NCBI GenBank assembly: GCA_037962975.1
Contig: CM075675.1
Span: forward strand, 1,808,001 to 1,872,000
Length of the DNA stretch: 64,000 nucleotides
Reading direction: 5' to 3'
Source: Clitoria ternatea
Lineage: Eukaryota; Streptophyta; Magnoliopsida; Fabales; Fabaceae
The position numbers and the translations under genes were made by a program. The notes beneath the pieces are model-generated. The model was not told the origin of the DNA and did not search any database. It saw only the letters and a program-made list of their open reading frames with translations. The number at the start of each line of letters is the position of its first letter. Position 1 is the first letter of the stretch. This document shows positions 36,306 through 48,521 of the stretch, in pieces.

Positions 36306-37969
36306 GTTCGAATGACTTATTCCTTTTTGTTTTTATGTAGTTGATGTTTGTTGTAATAAGGTAGCTTATGTTATATTGTATAAAAAGAGAAATTTTCCTA
36401 ACTTCCTTCCAGATATGTTTTAAAAGCTGATTCTTCAGACTCATTCCTGTCTTGGAACACCATGAACTATTGGCTTAGTGATTAAGGAAATAGATTCATG
36501 TATTCTTCTTCTTTGTTCTAAGAATAAATTAGTAGATACTTATAAAATTAACATATCATTGGTTATTTTGAACCTTGCCCTTGTGTTTTTGGGCCAAGCT
36601 GACACTTTAAAAAAAATAGTGAAATGAAAACATTAACAAAACTAATTAATCATAGAATTTACCAAATCAATACAAATACGAAAATTAGTCAAAAAATAGT
36701 AAGATGTTTCTATTAATCATAGAATTCACCACTAGGCAAGATAAACAAATAGGTGAAACAAAAAATTCAGTCATGAAAATCTTTGTTTAAGGAATCAGAA
36801 AGTAAGATGTTCCAATTAAAAATAATACTAGAATTGCTTTAGAAATCAGGTGAGATTGCAATAATGACTATTGAATGAAAATTCTTTACTTTTGATTCAT
36901 TATCTGAGAAAAATAGATTGAATGGAATCTGGAACATAACATGATGATAACATATACAGAAACATTAATAAATTTTTAACAGAATGGATAGAATTTAGTA
37001 TAAAACATCATGACAAAATAGATACAGAATAACTACAATTCAAGGGATGAACGCAGACAATTTTCTTTCATAATAATGGTGAGGTTAAGTAAGACGGCAA
37101 CTCAAATCTGATGTTACTGAGCCCAACCTTGTGGTTGTAAAGGATGAAAATTTGGGACCAAATTCAGGTTTGACTATCGCTATATGGTAAGACAGGATCT
37201 CAGCAAACAAAACATCACATGCAGGGAGGTAAAAAGTTCGATGAGAGCAATCTTCCACCCAATACAGCAATAATGTAACAATTTCCAAATCAAATATAAT
37301 TCTGATAAATATCTTAAAATGTTGATCATATTAAATTGTTTTCTTATTATCATGTTTACTCAACTGGTAACAAACAAATTCAGTACATATTGTAATTTTA
37401 CTCCTAGAAAAGAACAAACTAAATTACAGATCTCTGCCTAGAGTACAGCCTAAAATTTCCAACTACCAAAATAGAGTACAGTATAAACTAACTTCTAAGC
37501 ACATGACACCATAATTGTCGATCCCAAATAGCAGTGCGGGGAAGCCACCCTTAAAACTGGCATAGTGGAAAGCGGGATGACCGTTATTTTGATGAACATA
37601 ACTAAACATTTCCTACACTTTCTACACACATATGAAAAAACTTCACAAAAAATACCAAACATTAAATTTGAAATTGAAATAAACATCACATAACATGGCA
37701 TAAAACTAAAGTACTAAACAGTAAACACAGTCACAAAGACATCACAAACACACATGAAAATTCAGGTTCTAACTTCTAAGATAATTAAACAAATAGATAA
37801 CAAACTTCAAGTTCCTAGTTACTAGTCCTAAATCAATCCTAATATGCATCCTCATATTCATCTTCAAGATTTGGCTCCTCGTCTCCATCATCATCACCAT
37901 TTTGGTAAACCTCTTCCTCCTCCAACTCTGTAGGACTCGTAAGTTTAGGTAGACTCACAAGTCTGATAA
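36306..37969. other. AT-rich interior of the CACTA element (putative first intron)
   Basis: No long coding frame. On the - strand, 37826-37955 reads as an acidic Glu/Asp-rich peptide ending in a stop (…DEYEDAY), which may be a captured exon end. A 67-codon - strand frame at 37085-37288 has no recognisable product. Otherwise simple AT-rich DNA. Confidence 0.45.
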
Positions 37970-40350
37970 CCATGCTCATCGTGATGCTTTGCGAGCTGCT
38001 CTAAACAGTTGTAATATTGTTGTTCCTAATAAAACTACACCTGGTTTTAATTGTATTTTTTCTATTGTCATGGTAAAGCTTATCGTCTACCCCCTCCCCC
38101 CATGTATACATACATATACACAACTCCTTTAGAGCTTTGTCTTCAGCGATTTATAGGGCCCTGCTCTTGCAGACACTCTCTCGGGTCATAGATATCTCCT
38201 CACTTATGTAGATGCTTACACAAGGTTCCCTTGGGTGTATCCTCTAAAAGCTAAGTCTGAAACCTATAAGATCTTTACTCCATGGTTGAGCTTCAGTTGA
38301 ATGACAAGCTTAAGTTTGTATTGACTAATTAAGGAAGCAAATTCAGGCCTCTTGGCCCCTATTTCTCTTATTTGGGCATCATTCACGGAGTTATATGCCC
38401 ACGTACTCATCATCAAAATGGTTTAGTAGAACAGAAACATAGGTATATTTTTTAAACTGGCCACACTTTTCTTGCTCAAGCCAATCTCCCTTTCAAATTT
38501 TGGGACCATGCTTTTCTGACTGCAACTTATCTCATCAATAGACTCCCTATAACTGTCTTTGGCAATAAATCTCCCTATGTACAACCAGCTTCCAGATTAT
38601 ATTTCGGCCCTATATTTCGTACAGGTTTGGTTACCAAGGAATGTGTGTTCCTCAGGTATTCCCTCTCCCACAAGGGGTATAAGTGCTTAGCTCTTGATGG
38701 CAAAATGTTTATTTCTAAGGATGTGTTATTCCATGAGTCTAGATTTCCATACCTCACATTAATTTCCACTTCTTCACACACTTTACCTACCCCTCCACAT
38801 ACTCCATCAACTCTAAACTTAGCCCCCCTTCTCACCACCCCTACACATATTCGAGCCCTTTCACCCAACCTTTCTTCCAACTCATCTTCACAATCACCTC
38901 AAGTCTTACCATACAATCACCTTAATACCAACTCAGCCTCTTCTTCTGCCTCATTACCCCTTACCTTGTCTCACAACTCTAATAAATATGCCTCACATCT
39001 TCATTCCGCATCTCCTGCACAGTCCTCAATTCCTACTGTACACCCTTCTGCCCCTATCCTTCACCCCTTGAATACACATCCTTTGACTACCAGGGCCAAG
39101 AATGGCATAGTTCAGCCCAGGTTGGAGCCCAGAATCCTTCTCTCTCACCGTGAGCCACCTATGGTCGAGCATGCCTTAGTTGACTCTAATTGGCTTAATG
39201 CTATGAATGATGAATACTCAGCTTTGATGAAAAACCAAACCTGGTCTTTGGTTCCCTTACCACCAAATAGACAGGCTATTGGATGCAAGTGGGTCTTTAA
39301 AGTTAAAGAAAACCAAGATGGCACTCTGAACAGGTACAAGGCCAGGCTGGTGGCCAAAGGTTTCTATCAAAGACATGGCTTTGACTACTTTGAAACCTCT
39401 TCTCCTGTGGTAAAATTTGTGACTGTGAGAACAATGGTCACGATAGCTGTTGCTAGAGGCTGGCCCATACATCAAATAGATGTAAATAATGCCTTCATTA
39501 ATGGAGTTCTTGAGGAAGGGGTGTACATGTCTCAAACTCCTAGTTTTGAGGTTTTTGACAAATCCCTGGTCTGCAAGTTGCATAAAGCTCTATATGGGTT
39601 GAAGCAGGCCCCCTGCTGAAACTTAGATTCATGTCCAGCAAGTGTGACACATCCCTCTTCATACAACATACTGTCTCTTAATGCATCTATGTGTTGGTTT
39701 ATATGGATGATATTATCATCACAGCCAACTCCCTAGTCTCTGTTCAAGAACTCATTCATGCCTTAAATCTAGAATTTTCTCTCAAGCAGCTGGGAGAGTT
39801 TGACTATTTCTGGGGGATTCAAGTTTCACATCTTCCTGATGGGTATCTACATCTATCTCAGACTAAATACATCACTGAACTATTGAACAAGGTTGGCATG
39901 ACTGGTGCAAAGGCTATTTCTATTCCAATGGTGGGTAATCTGAAACTGACCAAGGAAGGCAGTAATTCCCTTAAGGATCCTACTAAGTACAGGTCGGTTG
40001 TTGGAGCTTTGCAATATGCAACCATTACCAGACCTGAGATTAGTTTTATAGTAAATAAGGCCTGCCAATTCCTATCCAATCCTCTTTAGCACTGGAAAGC
40101 TGTCAAGAGGATTCACAGGTACCTAAAAACATATGGTTTGCTAATCCAGAAAACTTCTCCGGACAGATCTATCTCTCTCACTGCTCACTGTGATACTGAC
40201 TGGGCATCAGATCATGATGGCAAGAAGTCTACTTCAGGCTCCTGCATCTTCCTTGGCTCCAATCTTGTTTCCTGGTGGGCAAAGAAGCAGAATTTGGCAA
40301 GGCCACCAATAAAGCAACGATACTCGTCCCCGTCTGACATTTTAAACTGC
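37970..40350 (+). pseudogene. Decayed Ty1/copia polyprotein fragment (pre-integrase to RNase H) without LTRs
   Basis: From the N-side: a GAG-pre-integrase-like segment (HRDALRAALNSCNIVVPNK) near 38000; integrase core fragments near 38190-38460 (YVDAYTRF, HHQNGLVEQKHR) with stops; then an open frame 38627-39619 with the integrase C-terminal region and reverse transcriptase start (GCKWVFKVK, RYKARLVAKGF, ALYGLKQAP). There is a short deletion and a frame change near 39615, a TAA near 39679, the YMDDIIIT catalytic box near 39700, a TAG at 40087-40089, and RNase H remnants (DWASDHDGKKSTSG) to about 40300. No LTRs flank it. Many lesions make it non-functional. Confidence 0.88.
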
Positions 40351-42049
40351 ATACATGTAAAAAGATAAGTATTACAAAGGTATGAATCAACTATATGTCA
40401 GTCATTGCACAATCTACATGGAACAGTGGAAGAAAGCAGTCCATGATAATAAAGTTGATTAACTTTAGCGCTCAGGAAAGAAATTAGATAATGGGATTTC
40501 TATGACCCAAGAGTATCATGATTGAAGATAGAAAATAGCATGATTGGACTAAAAACAACAAAGCTGCTATCCTACTTCCGTATTATTAGCATCTATACAG
40601 GAACAACATAGGAGTAAATACGTCTATTTTCTTGAAGCTCAGTAATAAATATTCATTAATGATGTAACTGAAAACAGCTTAGACAGGACTTCCGTAATAA
40701 GAAGCTAGGAAGGAAACCATTATATGAATATTATTGTTTCAGATAATCAATCAACCTTGAACTTAATTCATAGTTTGTTGGAAGTAGTTTCTAGTAGTTC
40801 ATCACAATTCAAAGATAAAATTTCCATTGACAGATTCAATTTAACAAGGACGGCAGAAAAACAAAAAAAAAACCTTAGACATGGTAATGGTATAACGAGT
40901 GCAATTTATAATAACACAAATCATACACATGAGAAGTGTGCTCCAACCAAGATAACAATTAATCAATATAAATACATGTGAAAATTACAACAAAAATTAA
41001 ATCTTCTAGGAAATTCAAAGCATACATATTTTCAGGTTTTCATGCATAAAACTAACAAAATTGAACACGGATAGTTAGGACATAAGATATGGTATTGATG
41101 TGAACAGAAATTTTTAATTTCCTAAAGATAGTTAGGATTCAGTTTTTCAGTTATCTCTTTTTTAGTAAGTTGTAAAGCTAAAAGTTATTACATTATTATC
41201 TATTACATCTTTAGAAACCTCATTATGGAAACCAGTTGAATGTTGGGAACTTTGATTAACACTGTTAACAATCAACTTTGTTATGCAGACCAATACACTT
41301 TACGCGTGGTCTGTGTTTGGCTCTCATCAGCTTTATCTCCATCGCTATCTCTCATTCGACGGTAATCCCCTAACGCTAACTTTCTGGCTATATGTGTTGT
41401 ATGTTTTGAAGTGTATGTATGTTGATTGTTGTTTGTTAGTGGAGAGCAGAGCTCATTAGGCAGTGATTTTGTGTGCTGATAACATGATTTTTTATGCATG
41501 TGTAATGTTGTTTGTTAGTGGAGAGCAGAGCTCATTAGGAATTGGTTTTGTGTGCTGATAACATAATGTTTTATGCATGTGTAATGTTGTTTGTTAGTGG
41601 AGAGCAGAGCTCATTAGGAATTGGTTTTGTGTGCTGATAACATGATTTTTTATGCATGTGTAATGTTGTTTGTTAGTGGAGAGCAAAGCTCATAAGGACT
41701 TGGTTTTGTGTGTTGATAACATGATTTAGGACTTAATACCTCTCAATATCACATACAATGCGTAGCATATATAATTATCAATACTAGCAAGTTTTCTATA
41801 TGTAACAGGCCGTTTCTAATTTTAGGAAATGTCTAGTTTACAGGGGAGACTCTGCCAAAATTTCGGCAGGCTCCCTTTCTTAGGGAACTAAAAAGATGAA
41901 AGTTAACGTTAATAATGTAGGGTTTAGTCGTGTGTGTCCCCATTAGATTCCCGTTCAAGTTTCAAAACAACCGGTCGATGTACCGTGTTGTGTTGGATCT
42001 TGAATTGTCCCGGTTGGACAGTTTGGTATGAATTTGTAACCTGTAGGGT
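40351..42049. other. CACTA 5' non-coding region after the copia fragment
   Basis: AT-rich, no coding frame. A possible small non-coding exon lies near 41290-41362 (acceptor TTATGCAG, donor ACGGTAAT). A 79-bp minisatellite and a hairpin follow (listed separately). 40351-41280 shows nothing else. Confidence 0.45.
41424..41735 (+). repeat. 79-bp minisatellite, about four units
   Basis: GTTTGTTAGTGGAGAGCA recurs at 41431, 41510, 41589 and 41668, an exact 79-bp period with few substitutions between units. It lies in the CACTA 5' region. Confidence 0.9.
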
Positions 42050-42278
42050 GTAACCCATCAATGTTGTATGTGGTCTATCTGGAGACGTTGAATGAATGTT
42101 CATTTGAAATTTCGGCTATGGTATTTCGTATTGTCCCCAGGGTGCATGTCTGCGTACGGAGTTTCATACCGTACGTATCTCTGTGTACTCGGGGACCAAT
42201 GCGAAATGCTGCCGAAATTTTAAATGAACATCAATGACACAAGATAGACCACATACAACATCGGTGGGTTACAGATGG
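42047..42278. repeat. Long imperfect inverted repeat upstream of the transposase start
   Basis: The left arm (TGTAACCCATCAATGTTG, GTGGTCTATCT, GTTCATTTGAAATTTCGGC, ATTTCGTATTGTCCCC) is repeated in inverted order in the right arm (GGGGACCAATGCGAAAT, GCCGAAATTTTAAATGAAC, AGATAGACCAC, CAACATCGGTGGGTTACA). The arms are about 100 bp each around a centre near 42165. Transcribed, it would form a long hairpin 140 bp upstream of the transposase ATG. Confidence 0.85.
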
Positions 42279-42414
42279 TTGCATATTCATCCCGAATGGG
42301 ATAGGGCCCCACCAATTTGCAACATCAAAGAGATAGAGAGTGATTCACAACCGATAGTCAAATAAAATTACAATAATTTAAAGTAACAGAAATCGTGCTT
42401 GTTAGATATTGTAA

Positions 42415-45400
42415 ATGGAGGTACCGGCACATCGGCGATGGATGTACAACCGACTAGATCGCAATCGGCGAGTGACTGAGGAGTTTATGACGGGGCTGTT
42501 GGAGTTCATTCCGTTCGCTACAGCAAACACGCCTGGATTTGAAGTGACTCAGAAGATCCGTTGTCCGTGCTCAAGGTGCAAATGCATGAGTTTTGACTAC
42601 GCGGATGATGTCATGTGCCACCTAACTGAGAAAGGGTTCATGGAAACATACCACTGCTGGTACAACCATGGTGAGCAGTTACCGCGTAGACCGTCAGACG
42701 TAACCGTGCAACAGTCTTACTACGAGGTTGGAGGAAACAGGGATACGTACAACAACATAGAACAAATGGTGATGGATCATGTTGGACCCTCCACCGGACG
42801 TGTGCTGGAACATAATGACCAAGCAGGTGATGGGGACTCTGACAATGTAGAGGAGGATCCTAATCCGGAGGTGAAGAGATTTTATGATTTGTTGGCGGCG
42901 GCTCAGACTCCATTGTGGGACGGGTGCAACAGTCACACTGAGTTATCCGCCTCCCTAGCTGCTTTAAGCCTAAAGGCAGATTATAATCTTTCTGGAGGTT
43001 GTTTTGATAGGATGGTCAGTCTGATGGGTTCCACCATGCCTAGTAATCACAGAATGCCAGCTAACCTGTACCGTGCTAAGAAACAAGTGGCAAACTTGGG
43101 GTTGGGTTGTGTGAAGATAGAGTGTTGTGTTGGTGGATGTATGCTGTTCAGAAATGAGTTTGCAGACGAGAGTGTCACAAAATGTCTGCATTGTAATGAG
43201 GAACGCTACAAGACCGTTAAAAGGAGAGGGAAGGTAACCCGGACGGCCAGGAAGAAAATGTGGTACTTCCCTATAACACCGCGCCTTCAGCGCCTGTATG
43301 CCTCATTGTCCACGGCAAAACACATGCGTTGGCATGCTCTGAACCGATCACAAGAGGGGTTTCTTTGCCATCCTTCCGACGGGAAAGCATGGAAGTGTTT
43401 GGATGAGCTATATCCGGACTTTTCTGGCGAGCCGCGAAATGTAAGACTTGGACTATGTACTGATGGGTTTAACCCGTTCGGTCAATACGGAAGGGCTTAC
43501 TCTTGTTGGCCAGTCATCCTGACCCCATACAATCTGCCGCCTGATATGTGTATGAAGAGGGAGGTCATGTTTCTATCTATACTGGTTCCAGGACCCAAAA
43601 ATCCAAAGGCGAACATAGACGTGTTTTTGCAACCGTTGGTTGAAGAGTTATCACAGTTATGGGATGTCGGTGTAATGACATACGATGTGTCTTTGAAGAA
43701 CAACTTCATGATGCGTGCTGTTTTGATGTGGACTATTAACGACTTCCCGGCCTATGGTATGCTTTCTGGATGGTCCACGTCTGGGAAGCTTGCTTGCCCT
43801 GTATGCATGGAACATACCGGGGGGGAATCACTCCCTGTTAGTGGCAAGACAAGTTTCTTTGACTGTCATAGAAAGTTTCTACCGTTGGATCACCCGTTTA
43901 GGAGGAACAAAACCGCTTTTAAGAAGAACAAGGTTGTTAACGAACCTCCACCCCGTAGGTTATCTGGTGCACGAGTTTGGCAGAGGGTCGAAGAGTATCC
44001 TTACATCTGGGACAAGAGTGTTAAGGAGTTTGCGGGTTACGGTAAGGAACACCACTGGGTGAAGCAGAGTGTGTTGTGGGATTTGCCATATTGGAAAGAC
44101 TTGTTGTTAAGACACAACGTTGATGTGATGCACACTGAACGTAATGTTTTCATGAATATTTTTGACACTGTTATGGACATCAAAGGGAGAACAAAGGACA
44201 ACGAGAAGAGTCGTCTAGACCTTCCGATTTGGTGTTCCAGAAAGGAGTTGGAGTTGAGGGATGCGGGACGTGGAAGAATGTTTAAACCCCATGCAAAATA
44301 TGCTTTAACTAGACCACAACAGATTGCTGTGTGTATTTGGATGAATGGGTTGACCCTGCCTGACGGATTCGCTTCTAACTTGAGTAGATGTGTCGACGTG
44401 AAGGAGGGCAGGGTGTTTGGCATGAAAAGTCATGATTGCCATGTGTTTATGCAACAACTACTCCCGTACGCGTTTCATGCCTTACCGAAGCCTATTTGGA
44501 AACCGTTAGTGGAGTTGAGTCACTTCTTTAAGGAGTTGACGGCTACTTCGTTGAGTGTGGAGAAACTTGTAAAGATGGAAGAAACTATCCCGGTATTGAT
44601 TTGTAAGTTGGAGCAGATTTTCCCCCCAAGTTTTTTTGACTCCATGGAGCATTTGCCTATCCATCTACCGTACGAGGCCTTGGTTGCTGGCCCAGTGCAG
44701 TATCGTTGGATGTATCCATTCGAAAGGTGAATGCTTGGTGAACTCTTTAATTTACTCGCTAATGTCATGCTTATAATAGTATTTTCTAACTTAACACCAC
44801 CTTGTTAATGATGTTGAAGATTCTTACGCTCTTTAAAAGATAAAGTGTCGAACAAAGCCTGCGTTGAAGCTTCAATTTGTGAGGCATACTTAGTCGAAGA
44901 AATGACAACCTTTGCTTCTTTCTATTTTCCAACGGAGATAGAAACTAGAATGAGTAGAATTCCCCGCAATCTTGGTGTAGCCAGCCGCACAAGGTTTGAT
45001 GAACAAACGTCGATTTTCAACTATCCTGGTCACCCGGGGGGCAGACTCACAAAATGTTACATTGATGAGAAAGATCGAAAGGCGGCTCACTTGTACATTC
45101 TTCTCAATTGCCCAGAAGTGGAACCCTTTATTGAGTAAGTCATAGAAGTTATATTATACATTCTTAACGTAGCTTTTATATTAAACTTATTTGTTTCTTT
45201 CAATAGCTTATACACAGATATGCTAAAACTTGAGCAAAATGATTTAACTGATGACCAAATTCATAGTGAGGTGTCATCCAAGTTCGTTGGTTGGTTCGCG
45301 CAACATGTAAGACCCGTATACCAAGTGTTTTTAAGCCTATTTGCTTCTAACTCCCGTCAATATGGTAACAATGACCTACTTCTTATGTTGTACATAGATA

Positions 45401-46214
45401 CAAGACCCTAACAACCATATTGAAGATTCTTTACTCCAAGCCCTTTCTTGGGGGCCGGTGAAGACTGTTAAAAAATGGCCTATTTACTACGTAAATGGCT
45501 ACAAGTTTAATATTCTTCAATGGAGTGAAGGGATGCGCACCCATAACTACGGGGTTTGTGTTAAAGGCACCGCCGGTCAGTTGGAAGAAGACTTTTATGG
45601 AGTGCTGACGGAGATTGTTGAAGTTTCATTCTCTGGACGACTAAGAAGAGATATTGTTCTATTCAAATGTGATTGGTTCGACAACACAATCGGTGTTGGA
45701 ACAAAGGTTGACAACAACTACGGCTTAGTTGAGGTCAAGAAGAATGGTAGATATAAAGGGTTTGATCCCTTCATTTTTGCCCAACAAGCTGAGCAGGTTT
45801 ATTACACCGACTTCCCGGGAGGACATCGGGACTGGTATGCAGTAATCAAGGCCAAGGCCCGAAGTCAGATCACTGACAATGTCTCCGAGGAGGTCGATGA
45901 CGCTTATCAGCTTGCACCACACGAGCTCAACGATGCCAATTTGTTGTTCAACATTGATCCAGTCATAATGGATGAGACACTCGCCACTACGGGGGGTGAA
46001 CACATTGACAAAGACCTTGTCTCTCGATCAAAACGGTCTAGGGCTGATTTGGGTACTGATGAACTTGTTCAAACAGATAACCACAGTGACACTGAAACTG
46101 AGGGGGAATTTGAAACTGAAACAGACACAGAGTATGTAGTTGTTAAACATATATACATAGGTTTATATATATCCTGAGACTAACCTTTCTTTTCATGATT
46201 TTATCCACAGATGA
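42415..46214 (+). CDS. CACTA transposase (TNP2/TnpD-like), four coding exons, about 1154 aa
   Basis: Exons: 42415-44726, 44820-45134, 45207-45306 and 45398-46131 plus the last base of Glu at 46211. Introns are 93, 72, 91 and 79 bp, all GT-AG, and joining them keeps the frame. Domains: transposase-associated zinc-type domain (CPCSRCKC; residues 7-88), Transposase_21 (about 290-600, with LCTDGFNPFGQ and DVMHTERNV), DUF4218 from about 683 into exon 2, DUF4216 in exon 4 (KCDWFD, VYYTDFP), and an acidic tail. These domains together define plant En/Spm-type transposases. The ATG at 42415 starts the recognised domain and has no longer alternative. No stop or frameshift is seen. The donor GTATGT (46132) gives a stop (TGA, 46212-46214); the alternative donor GTAGTT (46136) would fuse it in frame to the next gene. 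Confidence 0.92.
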
Positions 46215-48062
46215 CGGGATGTCGACTGCCCTTCAGTAGGGGTGGTGGGTCCAGGACCCCGGCTTCCCGTCTGGGGATGCAAACCCCAGGGCAGCAGACC
46301 ACTCCATCACCACCACAGCGGACCACTCTATCCCCATTACAGCAGACCACTCCATCACCACCACCACAGCAGACCACTCCATCACCACTCCAGCAGACCA
46401 CTCCATCACCACCACCACAGCAGACAACCCCATCACCCCCACAGCTGACCACCCCAGAGCAGACTCCTGGAGTTGGTGGCTTGGAGGACCATGGCCATCA
46501 GGCGACCCCACCTCCGGCATCCCCTCTGCCCATGTTGGTACCCGTGCCGGCCGGAGACGAGTAAGTGACTAAATTTTATATACTTTTATGTTATTTGTAT
46601 GATACTTTATATTAGGGTTTAGTTGAAAGACTTGTTGGTTTATTGTTGCTTACTTTAATTAGTACTTGTATAGATTGAATTGTACTGGGCACTCTTCTGT
46701 TTGTAACAGGGTTACTATTTAAACTTGGAAATGTTACATTTACAGGGGAGACTCTGCCGAAATTTTGGGTGTCTCCCTAGATTGTGTGTTGTTTTACTCC
46801 TAACATAATTGTTGTCATTACAGCTTTGTTGATAGTAGTCGCACTACCAAAGCGATTACTAAGGTTTTGAAGGCCCAGTGGGATGGTCCATATATATCTT
46901 GGACAGATGCTGGGAAGGTTGTGCAAGATAGGTGGTTTGACACCTTCTCGGTAAGTTCCTAGCTCATTTATTGTGACTTGATTTGTAAAATGGACCCGTT
47001 ATTAATTTTGATTTCTCAATTCATTTTACAGCGTGATTACCAGTGGGCGGAGGGTATGATTGATGAGATTAGGAAGGTCTTTGCCACAAAGACCTCCAAA
47101 ATCATCAAGAGTACCCTTTGGAAGGTGAGGGACAAGGGTGAGCGCCCTCGTTGGATCCCGGAGGACCATTGGGACGGGATGGTCCAGAAGTGGGGCGGGG
47201 TCCCATTCCAGCAGGCGAGTGCTCGGAATAGGGCCAACAGAGCCGCCGATGCTGCAGCCTCGGTTTACACTGGGGGTAGCATTTCAACCCTCGAGCACAA
47301 GAAAAGATTTGTAAGTATATTTATGTTAAACATTTCAATTATGGTTCGTCTTACATGTTTACAAATAATAATCTCAATGTTTTTTGTCCACCACAGGAGC
47401 TGAGGGAGCACCGGGAGCCTTCTTTGTTTGAGGTCATGCAAATGACCAAGAAGAACAAAGCCGGTGCATGGGTAAACCAGAAGACTACGGAGCTAGCGGT
47501 ATTTACTTTTAACTGACACATGCTTTTAATTTACTTACAAATTAGCTTACTAATCCTATCGTTGTTTTTGAATTTACAGGAGGCGTATCAGGCCAGGAGG
47601 GCCGAGAAGGAGGCGGACCTGGTGGCTTCCACCCCTGAAGGGGAGGTTCCTCCCACCCTATCTTGTTCTGACGACAACGCCATCTATATGGAGGCTGTTG
47701 GCGGTGTGAACAAGAAAGGGAGGGTGTTTGGATTGGGTGGCGTCGGCACGCAGCTGGCGAAAAAGGGGAAGACCCCTTCCTCTTCGTCTTCCTCTGGTCT
47801 TCCGACTGAGGTCGTTCAGGTAATTCAAAACCTGAACGATGAGCTACAGGAGGAGCGACGTCAGAGGCAGTTGCTGTTGGAGCGGCACGAGGCGGACCGA
47901 CAGAAGGCCGAGGCGGACCGACAGCGGGCCGAGGAGCAGCACGCCGAGACTCGTCGGCAACTTGCTCAGCAGCAGGAGCTACTGATGCAGTTGATGGCGA
48001 GGCTACCTCCCCCCACTTCCCAGGCGCCCCCACCACCACCCCAGGATCCCCCACCACCTTGA
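46211..48062 (+). CDS. TnpA-like DNA-binding protein of the CACTA element (Transposase_24), five exons, 446 aa
   Basis: Exons: 46211-46560, 46824-46950, 47032-47310, 47397-47498 and 47580-48062. All introns are GT-AG and the joined frame is 447 codons including TGA. Exon 1 is a Pro/Thr/Gln-rich repetitive tract (QQTTPSPP repeats). Exons 2-4 hold the Ptta/En/Spm transposase domain (AQWDGPYISWTDAGK, WKVRDKGERPRWIPEDHWD, and a Tyr-Thr-Gly-Gly-Ser stretch followed by EHKKRF). Exon 5 has a Gln/Arg/Glu-rich coiled coil (repeats of EADRQ) and a proline-rich end. Proteins of this class bind the subterminal repeats and assist the transposase. The start lies at the splice acceptor shared with the upstream gene, so both may come from one primary transcript. 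The prolines and repeats make exon 1 length variable. Confidence 0.88.
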
Positions 48063-48521
48063 TTGTAGTTCTTTTATTTATACACATTTGTATATTTGAT
48101 TTTTAGTTATGTTATATTTTCATTCAGTATTTATTTTGTCATTCTTTATTTATTATGTCAATATTTATTGGTTATTACATGCAAATCACAAAGCCTTATT
48201 CTACCTATCATTAATAATTCAACCTATTTCATAAATTAATTTAATATATTTTGTTTTTAATAATAATTCACTACTTCAAAAAAATTATTTTAATTTAATT
48301 ATAAAATTTTATCAGCCAATACAAAATACAAAATATTAAGATATTTTCAAAGCTAAATTAACAAAACCAGTCAATATTGAATCAATTTTAAAAAAATTTA
48401 AAAACTAATTTAATTATAAAATTTTATCAGCCAATACAAAATACAAAATATTAAGATATTTTCAAAGCTAAATTAACAAAACCAGTCAATATTGAATCAA
48501 TTTTAAAAAAATTTAAAAACT
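48063..48521. repeat. AT-rich region with a 115-bp tandem duplication
   Basis: After the TnpA-like stop the sequence is AT-rich. ATAAAATTTTATCAGCC recurs at 48301 and 48416, a 115-bp period. The two units, to about 48520, look identical or nearly so. Confidence 0.88.

Noticed and set aside
38140..40350. Intact copia element inside the CACTA
   Set aside because: No LTRs, several stops, a short deletion near 39615 and truncation at both ends.
46201..46520. Repetitive antisense frames (GGGDGVVCC, WSAVVVME)
   Set aside because: Reverse reading of the Pro/Thr/Gln repeat in exon 1 of the TnpA-like gene.
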